Positions 1 through 11,955 of a stretch of DNA of 64,000 nucleotides are shown here, piece by piece. The number at the start of each line of letters is the position of its first letter. Positions within the stretch are counted from its first letter, which is position 1. The DNA is from Schistosoma haematobium. Taxonomy: Eukaryota > Platyhelminthes > Trematoda > Strigeidida > Schistosomatidae. Under the pieces are notes generated by a model. That model was not told the DNA's origin. It was given only the letters and a program-made list of their open reading frames with translations, and did not search any database. Both the position numbers and the translations under genes were made by a program. The stretch is taken from the NCBI RefSeq assembly GCF_000699445.3, contig NC_067196.1, positions 47,967,364-48,031,363 of the forward strand, read 5' to 3'.

Positions 1-201
1 ATATTATTATTATTGATAAGACTGAAAAATAATCAGTGAAACGAATTAGTTGCTGTAGCAATAGAGAGAAAGTATATATAAATAGGATTCATTAATTATT
101 GATAAAAAGAAAAAAAGATTTGCATTGCCTTGTTATCTAATAATTCTTTTGATTAGATTAAGATTTAATCAATAACTTAAGCATTTCATTTTATCTTTAA
201 T

Positions 202-775
202 CAGTGAGATTATTTGGGAGATAAATATTGGAACAAGGGAGATCTGATGCAGTCGTAAAGGTGAGGGGGCTGCATTCCTACAGCTGAAGAACATATGGGA
301 CTCAAAAAAACTGTCAACCAATATCAACGTCAGAATCCTCAATACGAACGTCGAGACAGCCCTACTGTACGAAGATGAAACGTGGAGAACCACTACAGCC
401 ATAATCAAAAAGGTACAAGTATTTATAAATAGTTGTTTACGCAAGATACCTAATATCCATTGGCCGGATACCATCATCAACAAACTACTGTGGGAGAGGA
501 CACATTAGCTTTCATCTGAAGAAGAAATAAGGAAAAGACGTTGGAAGTGGATAGGATACACATTGAGGAAAGCACCAAACTGCATCACGAGGCAAGTGTT
601 AACTTGAAATCCTGAAGGGAAACGAAGAAGAGGAAGACCAAAGAACGCACTGCGTCGAGATTTAGAAGCAGACATGAAAAACATGAATAGCAACTGGAAA
701 GGATTTCTCAAGACAGAGTTGGATGGAGAGTGCTGACGGAAAGCCTGTGCTACTCCACGAGGGGTAACATGTGTT
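202..775 (+). mobile_element. Degraded RTE-like LINE, C-terminal end of ORF2
   Basis: Plus-strand reading with several stops gives the same C-terminal landmarks as the copies at 39092 and 45837: [54 protein letters not shown] and KRRRGRPKN. The family assignment (RTE-like non-LTR element, 5'-truncated) rests on this motif order; the polymerase core is absent. Confidence 0.75.
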
Positions 776-1553
776 AGTTATTTTTCAGTAAATTAAATTT
801 TTGTGACACGTTTATGAATTAAGTAAATCGAATTGAGAGTAACCAATTGAGTTTATTAATGTTATTATATATATAGGTAAATAGTACATTTTCTTAAGTT
901 TTGTCTAATCATAATATTAAAGAAAATAGTGCTTATCGACTATTGTTTCCTTTTGCAGTATTTTTGTTTTACAAAGTTTGTTCATGTTTATGTGAAAAAT
1001 TTAATCCAATAAGTAACGCCTACTTCATTACGATGACCTCTTTGAGCTTGTTCATTAAACTAAATATCTCTACGAATCTGTTAAGTATCATTTATAGCTG
1101 CGATAAACACTTCAGCTTTCAGTAATGAAAAACATCAAAAATATAAACCCGTCATGAAAAAAGTATGCTCTATATACATGAAGGCAACATGTTCTTAGAT
1201 GATAATGTTTACTTTTTAATTGAATCTTGACAACGTTTCCATGATTAGTTATCTCATCATTTAGAGTTCATTAGGATATATAATATATTTAATTGTTTTA
1301 AGTTTATTAACACTTAGAAACGTTTACATGTGTCTATTCAGTATCCTTAGTGAATATTTAAAAAAAAGAATTAATTAATTAATTACGAGTATAAACGTTA
1401 TAACTAGAAGAATTTCTCATTTTGTGAATAGAAATATATAAAATATTTTTCTGTTTCTTCTTTTGCTATTAATAACAAAATATTTTGTCTGAAATCAGTA
1501 GATACTTTCAAGTTAACAGTATCTTATACATAAACCAATGTAAATTCAGAAAT
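776..1553. other. No gene seen
   Basis: AT-rich sequence. A 74-codon plus-strand frame (901-1125) has no recognisable feature and no ATG start. Confidence 0.5.
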
Positions 1554-1804
1554 TTTATGTATTGAAAGTTAATCATCCATTAAGGTAATAAGGGATAAGG
1601 AAGGAAGAGAGATTCGAAGAATCATTTCTGTATGCAAAGTTTGGGCTTGAGTTCGCGGGTTGCCAATGTCTCAGCAGTGCATAAAATATTGATTCGACAC
1701 CCACAATATTTTATGCACTGCTGAGACATTGGCAATCCACGAACTCAAGCCTAAACTTTGCGTCCAGAAATGATTCATCCAACCTCTCATCCTTCCTTGG
1801 CCCG
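1554..1804. repeat. Foldback element with 95-base arms
   Basis: The left arm 1597-1691 and right arm 1704-1798 are imperfect reverse complements (about 88 per cent by eye) around a 12-base loop. AATTCAGAAAT occurs at 1543-1553 and again at 1805-1815, which would make a target duplication around a 251-base insert. No tRNA-like or ribozyme motif and no coding capacity was found. Confidence 0.7.
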
Positions 1805-1815
1805 AATTCAGAAAT

Positions 1816-3602
1816 ATTTACATGAGATATGCAATGGACTGCAGGAAATTGTATTTATAGATGGAAGGTAAGAAAATGAACTTTATTAAAATAGTAAAAA
1901 ATCCTATGAATTGTTTAGCATATTTGCTCGAAAAATATGAAAAGTGGGAAGTTAGAGCAAGCAGGTTCATTATTCCATGGTTGAATAATGCATAGCGAAT
2001 GGCAATATAACATTTTATCCTAGTTAATCAAGCCGTAATTGATTACTAACTTGATGTAAGATTGGATTTTAATTTTGTGTTTTTGTACTTTATTGAATCT
2101 GGCCTTTGAATCATAATTTTACCATTGGCACCAAAAAGCATAAAAACTAAACTAAATAAATCGCAACGTTTTTGTTCTAAATGTTGACCCCGGTTACCTA
2201 CCTAATCTAAAGTTGCATACACATTTTGATGTTAATAATTACAAAATCAGTTTTAGTGTCTAAATACATGTTTAAAATCACCATCAATGTGATTGCAATA
2301 TTGTATAGATGATCAAAAAATTAGGATGACTACTATTAACTAACCCAAAACCAACTAATAATCTATCTTAACTTATATTGATATGAATTTAAGTGATAGG
2401 AAATATTTCCAATGTGTTAATGATTAAAATGTACCCAAATTATTTCCTCAAACTATCAATTTAATTATGTAATTAATAAACATTAAGAAAATTTAATTAT
2501 AATTTATTGATTCGTGAAAATCTTCTCTCTAACTAGTGTTGCATAATGAATAGAATTTAAACCAAATGAAGTGGATAAACACAGTAGAAAAGAAGGATAT
2601 ATTTACCTGTTCATAAGGAAAGAAAAATCATGTAGCTAATATTGACACGAAAAAATGGTAAGATTAAAGTATGCATCTTTTTGTAATTTGAAGATTAAAC
2701 TCTACATATAGTCTATTTTTTTTAAAAAGTAAAAGTAATTTTAGAACATTGGATAACTTACACCTCAAAAAACAAGAGTAGAACAATACAAGAATGCCTG
2801 AACTCTGAAGATAATCGGCGGTTATAATTAGATACGATGAAGTCTAATAATCACCTTATATATATATTGGTTGGTCAGGTAATTGTTCTTTTGTTTTTTG
2901 GTTAGAAACTTTTAAACGATACTAAATTTACACTGATAACAATACTCTAATAATCAAGTTAACTAGAAAATATTAGCAAGTCTGTTTATTATTATTCTTT
3001 TTCAAATATTCATTTAAATTTATTACTTTAAAACTTTTGTTTACTTTAAAGTCTTGGGATGAATTTTAAGTGTACACGTTGAAAAATCAAAGTAAGGTGT
3101 CTTCGATTACGGTAGTATATGATACTCTGCTTTTTTTATTATACTAACTTCGAGTTGTTCAAACTAAAACCGCGCATAAAACAAATGAAAATATGACTAC
3201 TTTGTTAATGAATGTATAAGGTGAGTTATAGACAACCTGAGACTTGGTAAAAATTCGTTTTAGTATACGTTCTATCATATTACATCGTTATAATAACAGG
3301 GTTTGACATAAAGAAAGCGGAACACGTTTACTAAGAACAATGATCTTAATAATGAAGGAAATATAAATATTTTTACTCGTTTCTCTTTTATAAGGGTTGC
3401 AGATTTTGTTTTTCATTTATTCAAGCTAAAATAAGGAGTGAGAGTGAGCTGCGCTCATAATACAACATCTAGAGTTCAGAGAGACATAAACGTCCATCTG
3501 AACAAAAATTCTAATTCGTATCGCCTAATAGTAACATAGGTCATGATGAAGCTTTTATTTAGTAATATTTAGCATTGCATAAAACGTTTTATAATAAAAT
3601 GT
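1816..3602. other. No gene seen
   Basis: AT-rich, no long frame, no recognised repeat. Confidence 0.5.
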
Positions 3603-4032
3603 GTTCTGAAAAGAAACTGCGAAATATATATTTATTTTAATAGTCGAGATCATGAGTCAATTAAAGCTAGACCACTATGGAAAACCTGGAAGCACTGGAC
3701 GGCCATTTCGTCCTATTGTGGGACTCCTCGGCAGTGCACATCCACGATCCCGTACCTGTCAGTATCGCGCGCGAGCACTTAACTACTAGACCAACTACTA
3801 GATCCGACGGTGTTAATTTCTAACTTCAACTAATCCACGAAATTGTGCGACACATCCACCATTGTCTTCAGTGACTTAATATCTCACAACAGATCTGGTT
3901 GAACCCCATTAGTCACTGCTTCTCACTAGAACTTAAGGAAATACCCCTTTTATACCGTCACTAGTGGTGGTTTAGCTTCAATTGACTCATGATCTCAACT
4001 ATTAAAATTACTATAATATCCACAAAAGCCCT

Positions 4033-4040
<8 letters not shown>
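3603..4040 (-). mobile_element. Family A tRNA/hammerhead element with inverted ends
   Basis: Minus-strand copy. The left end (3640-3678, reading GAGATCATGAGTCAATT) and right end (3965-4005) are reverse complements, so this copy has long inverted termini. Between them, on the minus strand, are a degraded tRNA-like region and a hammerhead-like segment (3692-3737). Confidence 0.75.
3692..3737 (-). ncRNA. Hammerhead-like ribozyme, family A, decayed core
   Basis: Helix I GCACTG/CAGTGC, helix II GTCCC/GGGAC-type and GAAA are present, but the first core strand reads CCGAGGA instead of CTGANGA (U4 to C), so activity is unlikely. Confidence 0.65.

Positions 4041-4063
<23 letters not shown>
4037..4063. 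repeat. (AT)n microsatellite
   Basis: About 13 AT units directly at the end of the family A copy. Confidence 0.95.
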
Positions 4064-4067
<4 letters not shown>

Positions 4068-4169
4068 CAAAATTTTATCATATTTATTTATAAAATGGGA
4101 ATTGAATTAAATTATCCTGATTACATCAAATAGCCGAGCTTTAAACATCAATAGTAATATCAAGATATT

Positions 4170-4268
4170 TGGTTTCATTTTGTATTATTTGTTTGAATCT
4201 TCCCATTGATGTTTAGGACTGTAGTTGATTCTGCATCCCACTTCTAGCCACCATCCATCTTTTCTTAT
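4170..4268. mobile_element. Family B remnant
   Basis: Contains GAATCTTCCCATTGATGTTT and then CTAGCCACCATCCATCTTTT, the two ends of family B joined with the middle (tRNA and ribozyme) missing. Confidence 0.7.
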
Positions 4269-4514
4269 GAAGATATTTGTTTTGATTTAAGAATTAAAAT
4301 CAAAAATATTGGTCACATATCACTAGTGATATGTGAATTACTATAACCAAATATTTAGTTGACAGTATATTTAAGGATAAGAAAAATTGAATAAGCATTA
4401 ACAGTTATGATAGCCTAGATTGTTTACCTAAGAGATTTCATAAACCCTAAATACTTTAATTATTAATACAAAATAAATAGCTTTTACATTGACCCTAAAT
4501 CTTGTTTATGTTTT

Positions 4515-4622
4515 AGCCGTCCAGTGCTTCCAGGTCTTTCATGATGGTCTAGCTTCAATTGACTCATGATTTCAACCAGTGAAATTTCTAAAATCGCCAC
4601 AAAACCCCTTCTGATAACAAGA
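4515..4622 (+). mobile_element. Family A 3' end fragment
   Basis: Starts within the ribozyme 3' strand (CCGTCCAGTGCTTCC) and continues through TGACTCATGATTTCAACC to CACAAAACCCCTTCTGATA. The tRNA part is absent. Confidence 0.8.
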
Positions 4623-5373
4623 ATTCGTAATTTAAATTAATTGAATGTAAATTGTTATCGCTCAAACATTAAAGTCAAGCAAGTGAATAAAGCTACTTCA
4701 TGACTACTTATATATCTATGTATTCAATATTTCTATTACCAACAAATATATACACAAAAATATTGTTTAACTATTATTCTTCTCATATTATTAAGCACTG
4801 ACATGAATTTAAATTGTTGGCATTAGATCTTAATAAATTTCAATTGTTTATTCCGTTTCTATATTACTTAAACACCGGTTCACTTTGAAAGGAAACAATT
4901 GGCTTCAGTTAAATGTTTTGTAATAATTGTAGCTTCTATTGTAACAATGACAGTACTTGTTATTCTCATTATTGTTTGGATAACTTTACGTTAACAAATT
5001 TTGTTTAAAGAAAAACGTTTATTCATAGTATCACTTTATTGAAATAAATCAGAAATTTTGGGAATTAATCTTGTGCAAACTTTTCAAATGAATTAGTTAC
5101 TTTTATAAAGGTAGGTAAATAATTAAATCTAAACATCTATGGATGGTAAAGAAGAATTAAATTTATAAAACATCAGATTTTATGATTTAACATTGGAGGA
5201 ATTGTGTTATTGAAAAAAAGGTATTCAAGATGATAGTTTTCTGTTATTGGTGTTGAATTAATTCATTTCCATCGTTTGATACATTTCATATATAAATAAT
5301 GTTTTGATACAGTCTTTATTTATAGTTTCATCATGTATTAGATGAAAATAATCAGCCATGAATTCAAATGATG
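4623..5373. other. No gene seen
   Basis: AT-rich. A 38-codon hydrophobic frame ends near 4995; it has no support as an exon. Confidence 0.45.
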
Positions 5374-5816
5374 CTAGCTTTAATTGATTTATGAACTCAA
5401 CCATTGAAATTCCTACAATATACACAAAAAACTCATCTGATATGAATCAATATCCGCTCACTAGTGACTGCCTTCAAGAGGTATTTCTTGGAGTTCTAGT
5501 GAAAAGTAGTGACCAGTGGAGATCAACCGGGTCTATTATGAGATAGTAACTCACTGAAGACAATGGTGAACGGTGGCTCAATTTCGTGGATTGGTTAAAG
5601 TTAAACATTAACACCGCTGGATGCCAGCTGGCTCAGTGTTCTAGTGGTTAAGCGTTCGCGCGATACTGATAGGTCCTGCGTTCGAATCTCGCGAGGTGGG
5701 ATATTGGATGCGCACTGTTGAGGAGTCCCACAATAGGACTAAACGGCCATCCAGTGCTTCCAGGTTTTCCATAGTGGTCTAGCTTTAATTGACTCATGAT
5801 TTCAACCATTGAAATT
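5374..5816 (+). mobile_element. Family A element, near full length, terminally redundant
   Basis: The first 38 bases (5374-5411) recur at 5779-5816 with four mismatches, a period of 405. Between them lie a unique 5' region, a tRNA-like region (A box about 5630-5653, B box GCGTTCGAATC at 5678-5688) and a hammerhead-like segment (5712-5757). The repeat is too long for a target duplication and fits a partial head-to-tail dimer. Confidence 0.8.
5712..5757 (+). ncRNA. Hammerhead-like ribozyme, family A, decayed
   Basis: Helices I and II are intact, but the core reads TTGAGGA (C3 changed), TAAA replaces GAAA, and the cleavage triplet is ATC. Probably inactive. Confidence 0.65.
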
Positions 5817-6861
5817 GATTCCAATATCTTTAAAAATATAGCTAATTTATTGTTAAATAAATAATGAAGTAAATATTTAACATTGATAAATATGATTGAC
5901 GTAAACTTGTGATTTATCAATGCTTTAGGAAAGCAATAAGATAAAGCTGAATAGTATCACATATACTCATATTATATTGGTTGGTTTCTCATAGACCTTT
6001 TTACAACTAATAACGTACAAGGTGTAAGCTTATTACGAGAATTAAACGTGCTTTTCACACTATTTGACTTAAATAAATAAAAGAAATATAAACTAATTCA
6101 TTAGGTAGTCATACTACGTGTATTCAACTGTTGATGTCCGAGATATTTTTGGAAAATATTTCAGATAACTTACGGTTCAGAATATTGAATAGTGTTATAA
6201 TGATGAATATTAAGTACAATGGTTAATGATTGATCATATGAAATCAAGAGATTACTTGGTATTTAATTAGAGTAGTAACTAAACTATAGTTTAAATCACT
6301 AAGATGATGTAGAAACTATTATAAACATGTAAGAATTAATTTTGTGAATGAAAATCAATACCTGATATTACTGAAATCATTCTGATTTTATAATACAATA
6401 TCTTATAGGAAATTGTTTTGATTAAAGTAACAGAGATCAATCCATATTCTGTATAATTTGTTTACTTATGAATTGTAAAGTCATTTATTGGAGGATTTAT
6501 GTGACTTTTTATTCCTCATGTCAAAGTATCTTTGTTGTTCCAATATTACAATTCTTATTTTCCAGTAATCGTGATGACTATATTCTTATAATGTTTAGAA
6601 GTTGTACGACTCACAACTATTTCATGTTATTGAGTACTTGTATGTAAGTACTTATGCATTCATGCTTTATCAGCTGATTCTCAGTTGAAAAAGAAATAGA
6701 AATATTAAAAATTATTCATTTTAAAAATTGTAGTGATTTCATTGACAGATATGATATGACTTCGCGTTTTCTGAAGCCTACCTGCAAGATAATTAATTTT
6801 TACAAACTAACATCATGCAGTTTGTTAGATATTATTTGGGTTAAAAAATGGTAATACAATG
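5817..6861. other. No gene seen
   Basis: AT-rich, no recognised repeat or long frame. Confidence 0.5.
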
Positions 6862-7306
6862 TGGTGATTGGAGGTAGTTGATAGGTAACCCTGGACCTAA
6901 GTTTCGTGCTATTTAGCAGTCGTCAAAATGATGTATCTGTAATCATGAATAAGCTGATGCTCCTTGATAGATTCGATCCCATGTCATCTAGTTTTACAGT
7001 CAGAGATGTTACCATCAAGCTGTCCGGGCCGTGGCTGACCTTCTATAGGGCTAAGATGCATTTACAATTTGTATGTACTTGCAATTGCTAACGCGTTCCA
7101 AATAGCACGAAACCTTGGTCCAGGGTTTCCTGTCGTCTACCTTCAGTTACCACCTTACCTCTCAACATAGTACACACGATGTCAAGACACCTGAACTAGT
7201 GACCACATTGCAAACTGATCGATAGAATTTGATCTGCACTAAGTAGGACCTAACGTACACGATATTGGTCATTACCTAGTGATCAACCAATTGCAAATAG
7301 GCAGTA
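6862..7306 (-). mobile_element. Family C element, old diverged copy
   Basis: Minus-strand copy: the 5' end (reading left from 7306) resembles the 5' arm of the copies at 17019 and 15705. An inverted piece of the ribozyme 3' half follows (7098-7160), then a tRNA-like region and a decayed hammerhead (6885-6930, core TTGACGA). The inverted piece pairs with 6870-6920. Confidence 0.75.
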
Positions 7307-8654
7307 CAACTTTTGTCTTTCGATCAAAAATCGTTGGACCAGCCCACTGAAATTTCATACGACATTTCTTTAAGAAGAAATGAACTTATATTCTAATCAA
7401 AACACAATTTTGTTTTTTACATTCCAGTTTGCATTCCGTTTTCATACAGAACGTTCTTAAAAATAAATTATAGTGGCAAAAATCATTTGAAAATATCTAC
7501 CTATTTACTACAATTACGGAAAATACCACTGGTCAACTTAATCCTTATCCAATATTCATGTGATACGTAACATAGCTAATTTCACAGTTACCTGTTAATT
7601 CACCAGTCTTTACGTTGGAAATGTTAATCTTGGTATATTTACTTTGACTATGGCTATTATACAATATTAGTTGCTTATTAATTTTACACATGAAAGAGTT
7701 GACTAGTTAATTTTGTAAATTATTACCTCTCTTCCATACATTTCTCTTTAAAAAAGGTTATGTAAATGTAAACAAAGATCACATCCAAAAGCATACAGAT
7801 CAAAAAGCATAATACCAAACAAAACAAGAAATCGAAAACACTGTCATTAGTTATGAAGGAAACTTTTCATAGCTACTTTAAGTAGTATATAATAGTCGAG
7901 AAAGTAGATTGTTTGTAAAAAATTAAAATAAATGTATACTGTTAGGGGATTACTTTAATTTTCTTTAATCTAACCATTACTAATCTATGTTACTAAAGAA
8001 AGACATTCTTTTAGAGCTCTTTTTTATCATGATAACCGGAAGATGAGTATTCATAATATTCTCCTTGAAAATGAAAGCGTGAAAATCTCTAACAACGATG
8101 ATAAAGAACCAAAAATAACAAATGTTATCAAAATGATTGAGGTGTGAAATATGTTTGCGTAGATAGTAATACAGAAGCATACATGAAATACACATTTCCA
8201 GTTCAAAATATGTGAATAAATACTCATTGAATCTAGCACTCATTCAGAAGACAATACATTGACATAAGTGGAAAGTATGAAATCGAAAGTAATTGTAAAT
8301 TTTGAGTAGATAGTTCTGTTAATATTTCATGTAGAACTGTACTCAAAATGAAAACATTTTCTGTGTGGAAGCTATCAATGAAGTAATTTTCTGGACACCT
8401 CTCAAATTTTATCACAACCCATAGATGTGCAAAATGAGACGATTTATTACTGAAATATGTAAAGAATTAAATTAACTAACTGGAAAGAATTAGTTCATCA
8501 AATGATAATCAGGATAAAAGTGTTATATATTTATCTTTATATTTGTATGCGAGAAAACTAGTGTAAATATAAAAATGGCTGTATATGAAACAAGAAACCA
8601 TTATTTATCACAGATGACCAATTGGTATCTATAATGGCTAATAAAAATAGATAA
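7307..8654. other. No gene seen
   Basis: AT-rich. Overlapping minus-strand frames of 60-87 codons (7980-8415) show no domain and look like chance. Confidence 0.45.
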
Positions 8655-8815
8655 TTATTACGTGGATGAGCAATACTGAGGAGTCCTACAATAGGACGAA
8701 ATAGTCGTCTAGTGCTTCCAGGTCTTCCATGGTGGTCTAGCTTCAAATGACTCATGAATCCAACTATAAACGTACTAAAATCTCCACAAAACCCTTTCTT
8801 ATATTACCGAAAACA
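8655..8815 (+). mobile_element. Family A element, 5'-truncated
   Basis: Begins just upstream of the ribozyme and runs through GGTGGTCTAGCTTCAA to the 3' motif ending CACAAAACCCTTTCT. The tRNA-like promoter is missing. Confidence 0.8.
8670..8715 (+). ncRNA. Hammerhead ribozyme, family A, conserved core
   Basis: Core CTGAGGA, helix II GTCCT/AGGAC, GAAA and cleavage triplet GTC are all present. Helix I is GCAATA/TAGTGC with five of six pairs; the base pair next to the core has changed on both sides. Type I arrangement. Confidence 0.8.
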
Positions 8816-9834
8816 TTAAACAAAGTGAATTTCAAATAAAAGTCTGAAAAAAATTTGTAAACTCTTTAATACACTGGTAAATCTTGATAATTTAACGTTA
8901 TCAATAAAATCTCATAAAGAAATTGTAATTCAAATTAACAATAAATTTATTTAATCTCAACGTTTTCTAAGTTAAAAGCGAATTAGTCACGCGGTAGAAA
9001 ATCACGCAGGTTAAGACAATTGAACACAAACACAATATTAGAATGATGTACCTGTGATATAAACATACAATGTTTTTTCAAATAAAATATTCTTTCAATA
9101 AGAAAATCTTATATTACCTAGATTATTGTTCCAAGATTATATTAACACAGAAAAGTATCATTTTGTAACGTCGTATAAGTGGTCTTTTTGTATGATAATA
9201 AAATTGTTCTTTTGTGATCACAAACTGCGGAATTGTAGATCATCAAATCACCCAGTAACGTGGGTGAATTATGCCTAAAAAAGTCTAGTTTTTCCATTCT
9301 TTTTTCAATTGCTTTGTCTCTCCGTCAAGATTTTCATGGTTTAACACAACGTCATACTAACTTTATATTGCTAAACAAGTGTTACTAAGTAATTATTATT
9401 ACGCATGTAAATGCTTTTTGTTCAACTTGAATTCTTGTCATATATAATATTCGTAACCATAATAAAAATTATGGGTGCTTTTTCGGGTTTTGATGTTGTG
9501 TCAGTATACTACGTTACCAACTTTCAACTCGTTTAATTTCATCATTTTAATTTCGTATTGATATCTATCGTAAAAAGTATCTCAGGTACTTTCGATCAAT
9601 AACTACTTTGTTACATAAGAGCAATTGGATAAAGACATTTTACAAAAGTAATTCAATCTATGTACCATAATGTAACTATTTTAATAAAACTATAATGTAA
9701 ATAAACTTGAATGACCTATTCAGTGATTTCAGGAGAAAAATATTTCAGTACACTGGAATTAATAATAACAACCAACTTGATACCATAAATACAGAAAAAT
9801 CTTTTGACTACAGTTGAAACAAATTCAAACACGA
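8816..9834. other. No gene seen
   Basis: AT-rich, nothing recognised. Confidence 0.5.
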
Positions 9835-10215
9835 GCTGAGATTATGGTGGCTAGCAGCAGGACGTACGTTTCGTCTTATTTGGGACTAGTCAGATGGATA
9901 TACACGCATCCCAGGGTTGATTGCCACTTCGGGACTCAAACCTATCACCATTCGCATCAAACGCTATCTCGTTATCCACTTAGCTACTGAGTCCAGATAG
10001 CTACTAGCTTTTGCAATGGGGTGAAGTTGGACTCATTTTGTATTGGGTGCTTGAATCTTCCCATTGATGTTTAAGACTGTAATTGATAGGTCTCTTATTG
10101 GTATATATGCAACTTGTGCGGATTGCCTTGATATTGTATTTAGTTACGAGCGTTATAAACAAATATGGATGGCAACTTGCATTGGAATCCAGGATGTGTT
10201 TGCTTTCCGAAACAT
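9835..10215 (-). mobile_element. Family B (Smα-like) element, diverged
   Basis: Contains, on the minus strand, a tRNA-like region (GACTCAGTAGCTAAGTGGA type A box, degenerate B box) and a decayed hammerhead at 9856-9900 (core CTGACTA, G8 replaced by T). The antisense tail motif GAATCTTCCCATTGATGTTT lies at about 10050. Confidence 0.75.
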
Positions 10216-10544
10216 TACAGCCAATTAACTTCAACAAGTGTGCAAACTTTGAAACATCTCATAATTCTAACGTTATTCGACTATGTGGAATTCTTTGCAT
10301 CACCATCAATCAAAAACGCTAAGTATGTCAACAGAGGGAGCCTGAAATAAGTGGTTGAATTCATACCAGTGGTTCAAGAAAGAAATAAAACGAAATATTA
10401 TATATTTTGAAGGTAGAAAAATCTACTGTTTCTTCTTATAAATTTATGTTATTTTATAAAACCTTTCCTAAAATTTTTAATGGTCACTTTAGATAGAACA
10501 AAAAAACACGCATAGTTCTTTTCTATTGCAAATTTTAACCTCGG

Positions 10545-11030
10545 TGTTTTCTTTCTGACAAACCCAGTTATAATATTAGCCGCCTTAATCTATGAATTTG
10601 ACAACCTCAACAACAGTCTTGCTGTCATTTGCTTGTATCCTACGTCTAACCTTAGGTGCACCAAATCGACCACTCTATGTTACGCGAGCAATTCTTTGAA
10701 GACGCTCGTGATTAAGTGGTCAGAGTTTGTGTACATATGCTATTTTCAAGTTGCATATTTCATATCCAAAGAGTAATATAGATTAAATTACTGCATAGTA
10801 TACTTGCCCTTATGTTTTAGATGAACTTCCTCCTGTGTCATAATCGACAAATCAAAGAGAGTCAAACAGGCTTTCTGAATTCGAGTCGAAGTTTCGCTAC
10901 ACATCAACCTATAAGGGTTAATGTGACTTCCAAGGTAACTGAAGTTTTTGAAGCAGTCAACTTCTCCACCTTCGATGATTAATCTAGGCGCTGAGCCAGG
11001 ATCTATGTTTACCTTATCAATAAAACTGAT
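10545..11030 (-). mobile_element. Degraded non-LTR retrotransposon, RT C-terminal region
   Basis: Minus-strand translation gives EGGEVDCFKNFSYLGSHIN, then RIQKACLTLFDL, and after a frame change RLQRIARV and GAPKVRRRIQANDSK. This order (YLGS block, RIQKA block, RRIARV block) is the C-terminal region of a LINE polymerase, different from the family at 39092. Stops and frameshifts make it dead. Confidence 0.7.
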
Positions 11031-11764
11031 CTACCATTTTTAAATACTTTATTTTAATTCAAGCATGATACAATTTTTTCGTCATCGCTAAGAGTTAACG
11101 TACATAAGCCAATTATTTATTCGAATTATCTGGAAATATTGGTCAGTTGGAACTTTTTTTTAAATGTCCTGCCAACCATTATGATCTCGTTACTTGTCAC
11201 AATAGGGTTTCGTTGAAACTCGACATCCAGTACTATTTTAACAGACTTCACTATACAATTAACTAAATACGTTTTCTACTATAAATTAAAAAGAACGTAT
11301 CATATTTCTTTATGAAACTAGCGCATAAATTGTAGTGGACATGAGTTAAAAAAAGACTGTAGTGAGAGATCTATCAGTAGGTTTTTTGAATACTATCCCA
11401 GAAACCTTTACCTTCAAAGTAGTACAGTCTTCACAAATCCAATCATCAGGTGTCTGATAACAGACGCTAACTTTTCCATAGTCATTTGTGATCAAACTTT
11501 TTAGACCTGTCCTATGTATACCGAAGGATGACTTAATAGGTCTATGTTTGTCATAAAGATTGCAACTAAAATCTCTTACACAATCTTACTGATTCTCATA
11601 AATCAATTTGATTTGATTTTAATGTCCACTACTTAGTCATTTATTACTTTTATTAAATGATTCCTTATATTTATTAATGACCTCAACTTTAAATTGATAC
11701 TCTAGATGTTTATTTATTCAACATACAAAGATGTTTCAATCTTAACAGCGTTTAATGACACATA
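11031..11764. other. No gene seen
   Basis: AT-rich, nothing recognised. Confidence 0.45.
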
Positions 11765-11955
11765 TAGAAAGTTGATGTTCACTCCAGGACTCGAACCCAG
11801 TACCGTCCGCTTCAAACACCATCGCGTTATCCACTACTGCTAGCCACTATCCATCTTCAATTAAAAAGCTTGTAACTTAAGGCTATATCGAAACAATCTG
11901 CACAGAATGCACATATGCTAACATGAGACTGATAAATTGCAGTCTTAAATAACGA
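11765..11955 (-). mobile_element. Family B fragment
   Basis: Minus-strand tRNA-like part (GGTACTGGGTTCGAGTCCTG) joined directly to the CTAGCCACTATCCATCTT end; the ribozyme is missing. Confidence 0.75.

Noticed and set aside
4880..4995. Short hydrophobic frame as a micro-exon or secreted peptide
   Set aside because: It is 38 codons long, lacks a supported start or splice site, and hydrophobic residues are favoured by AT-rich codons.
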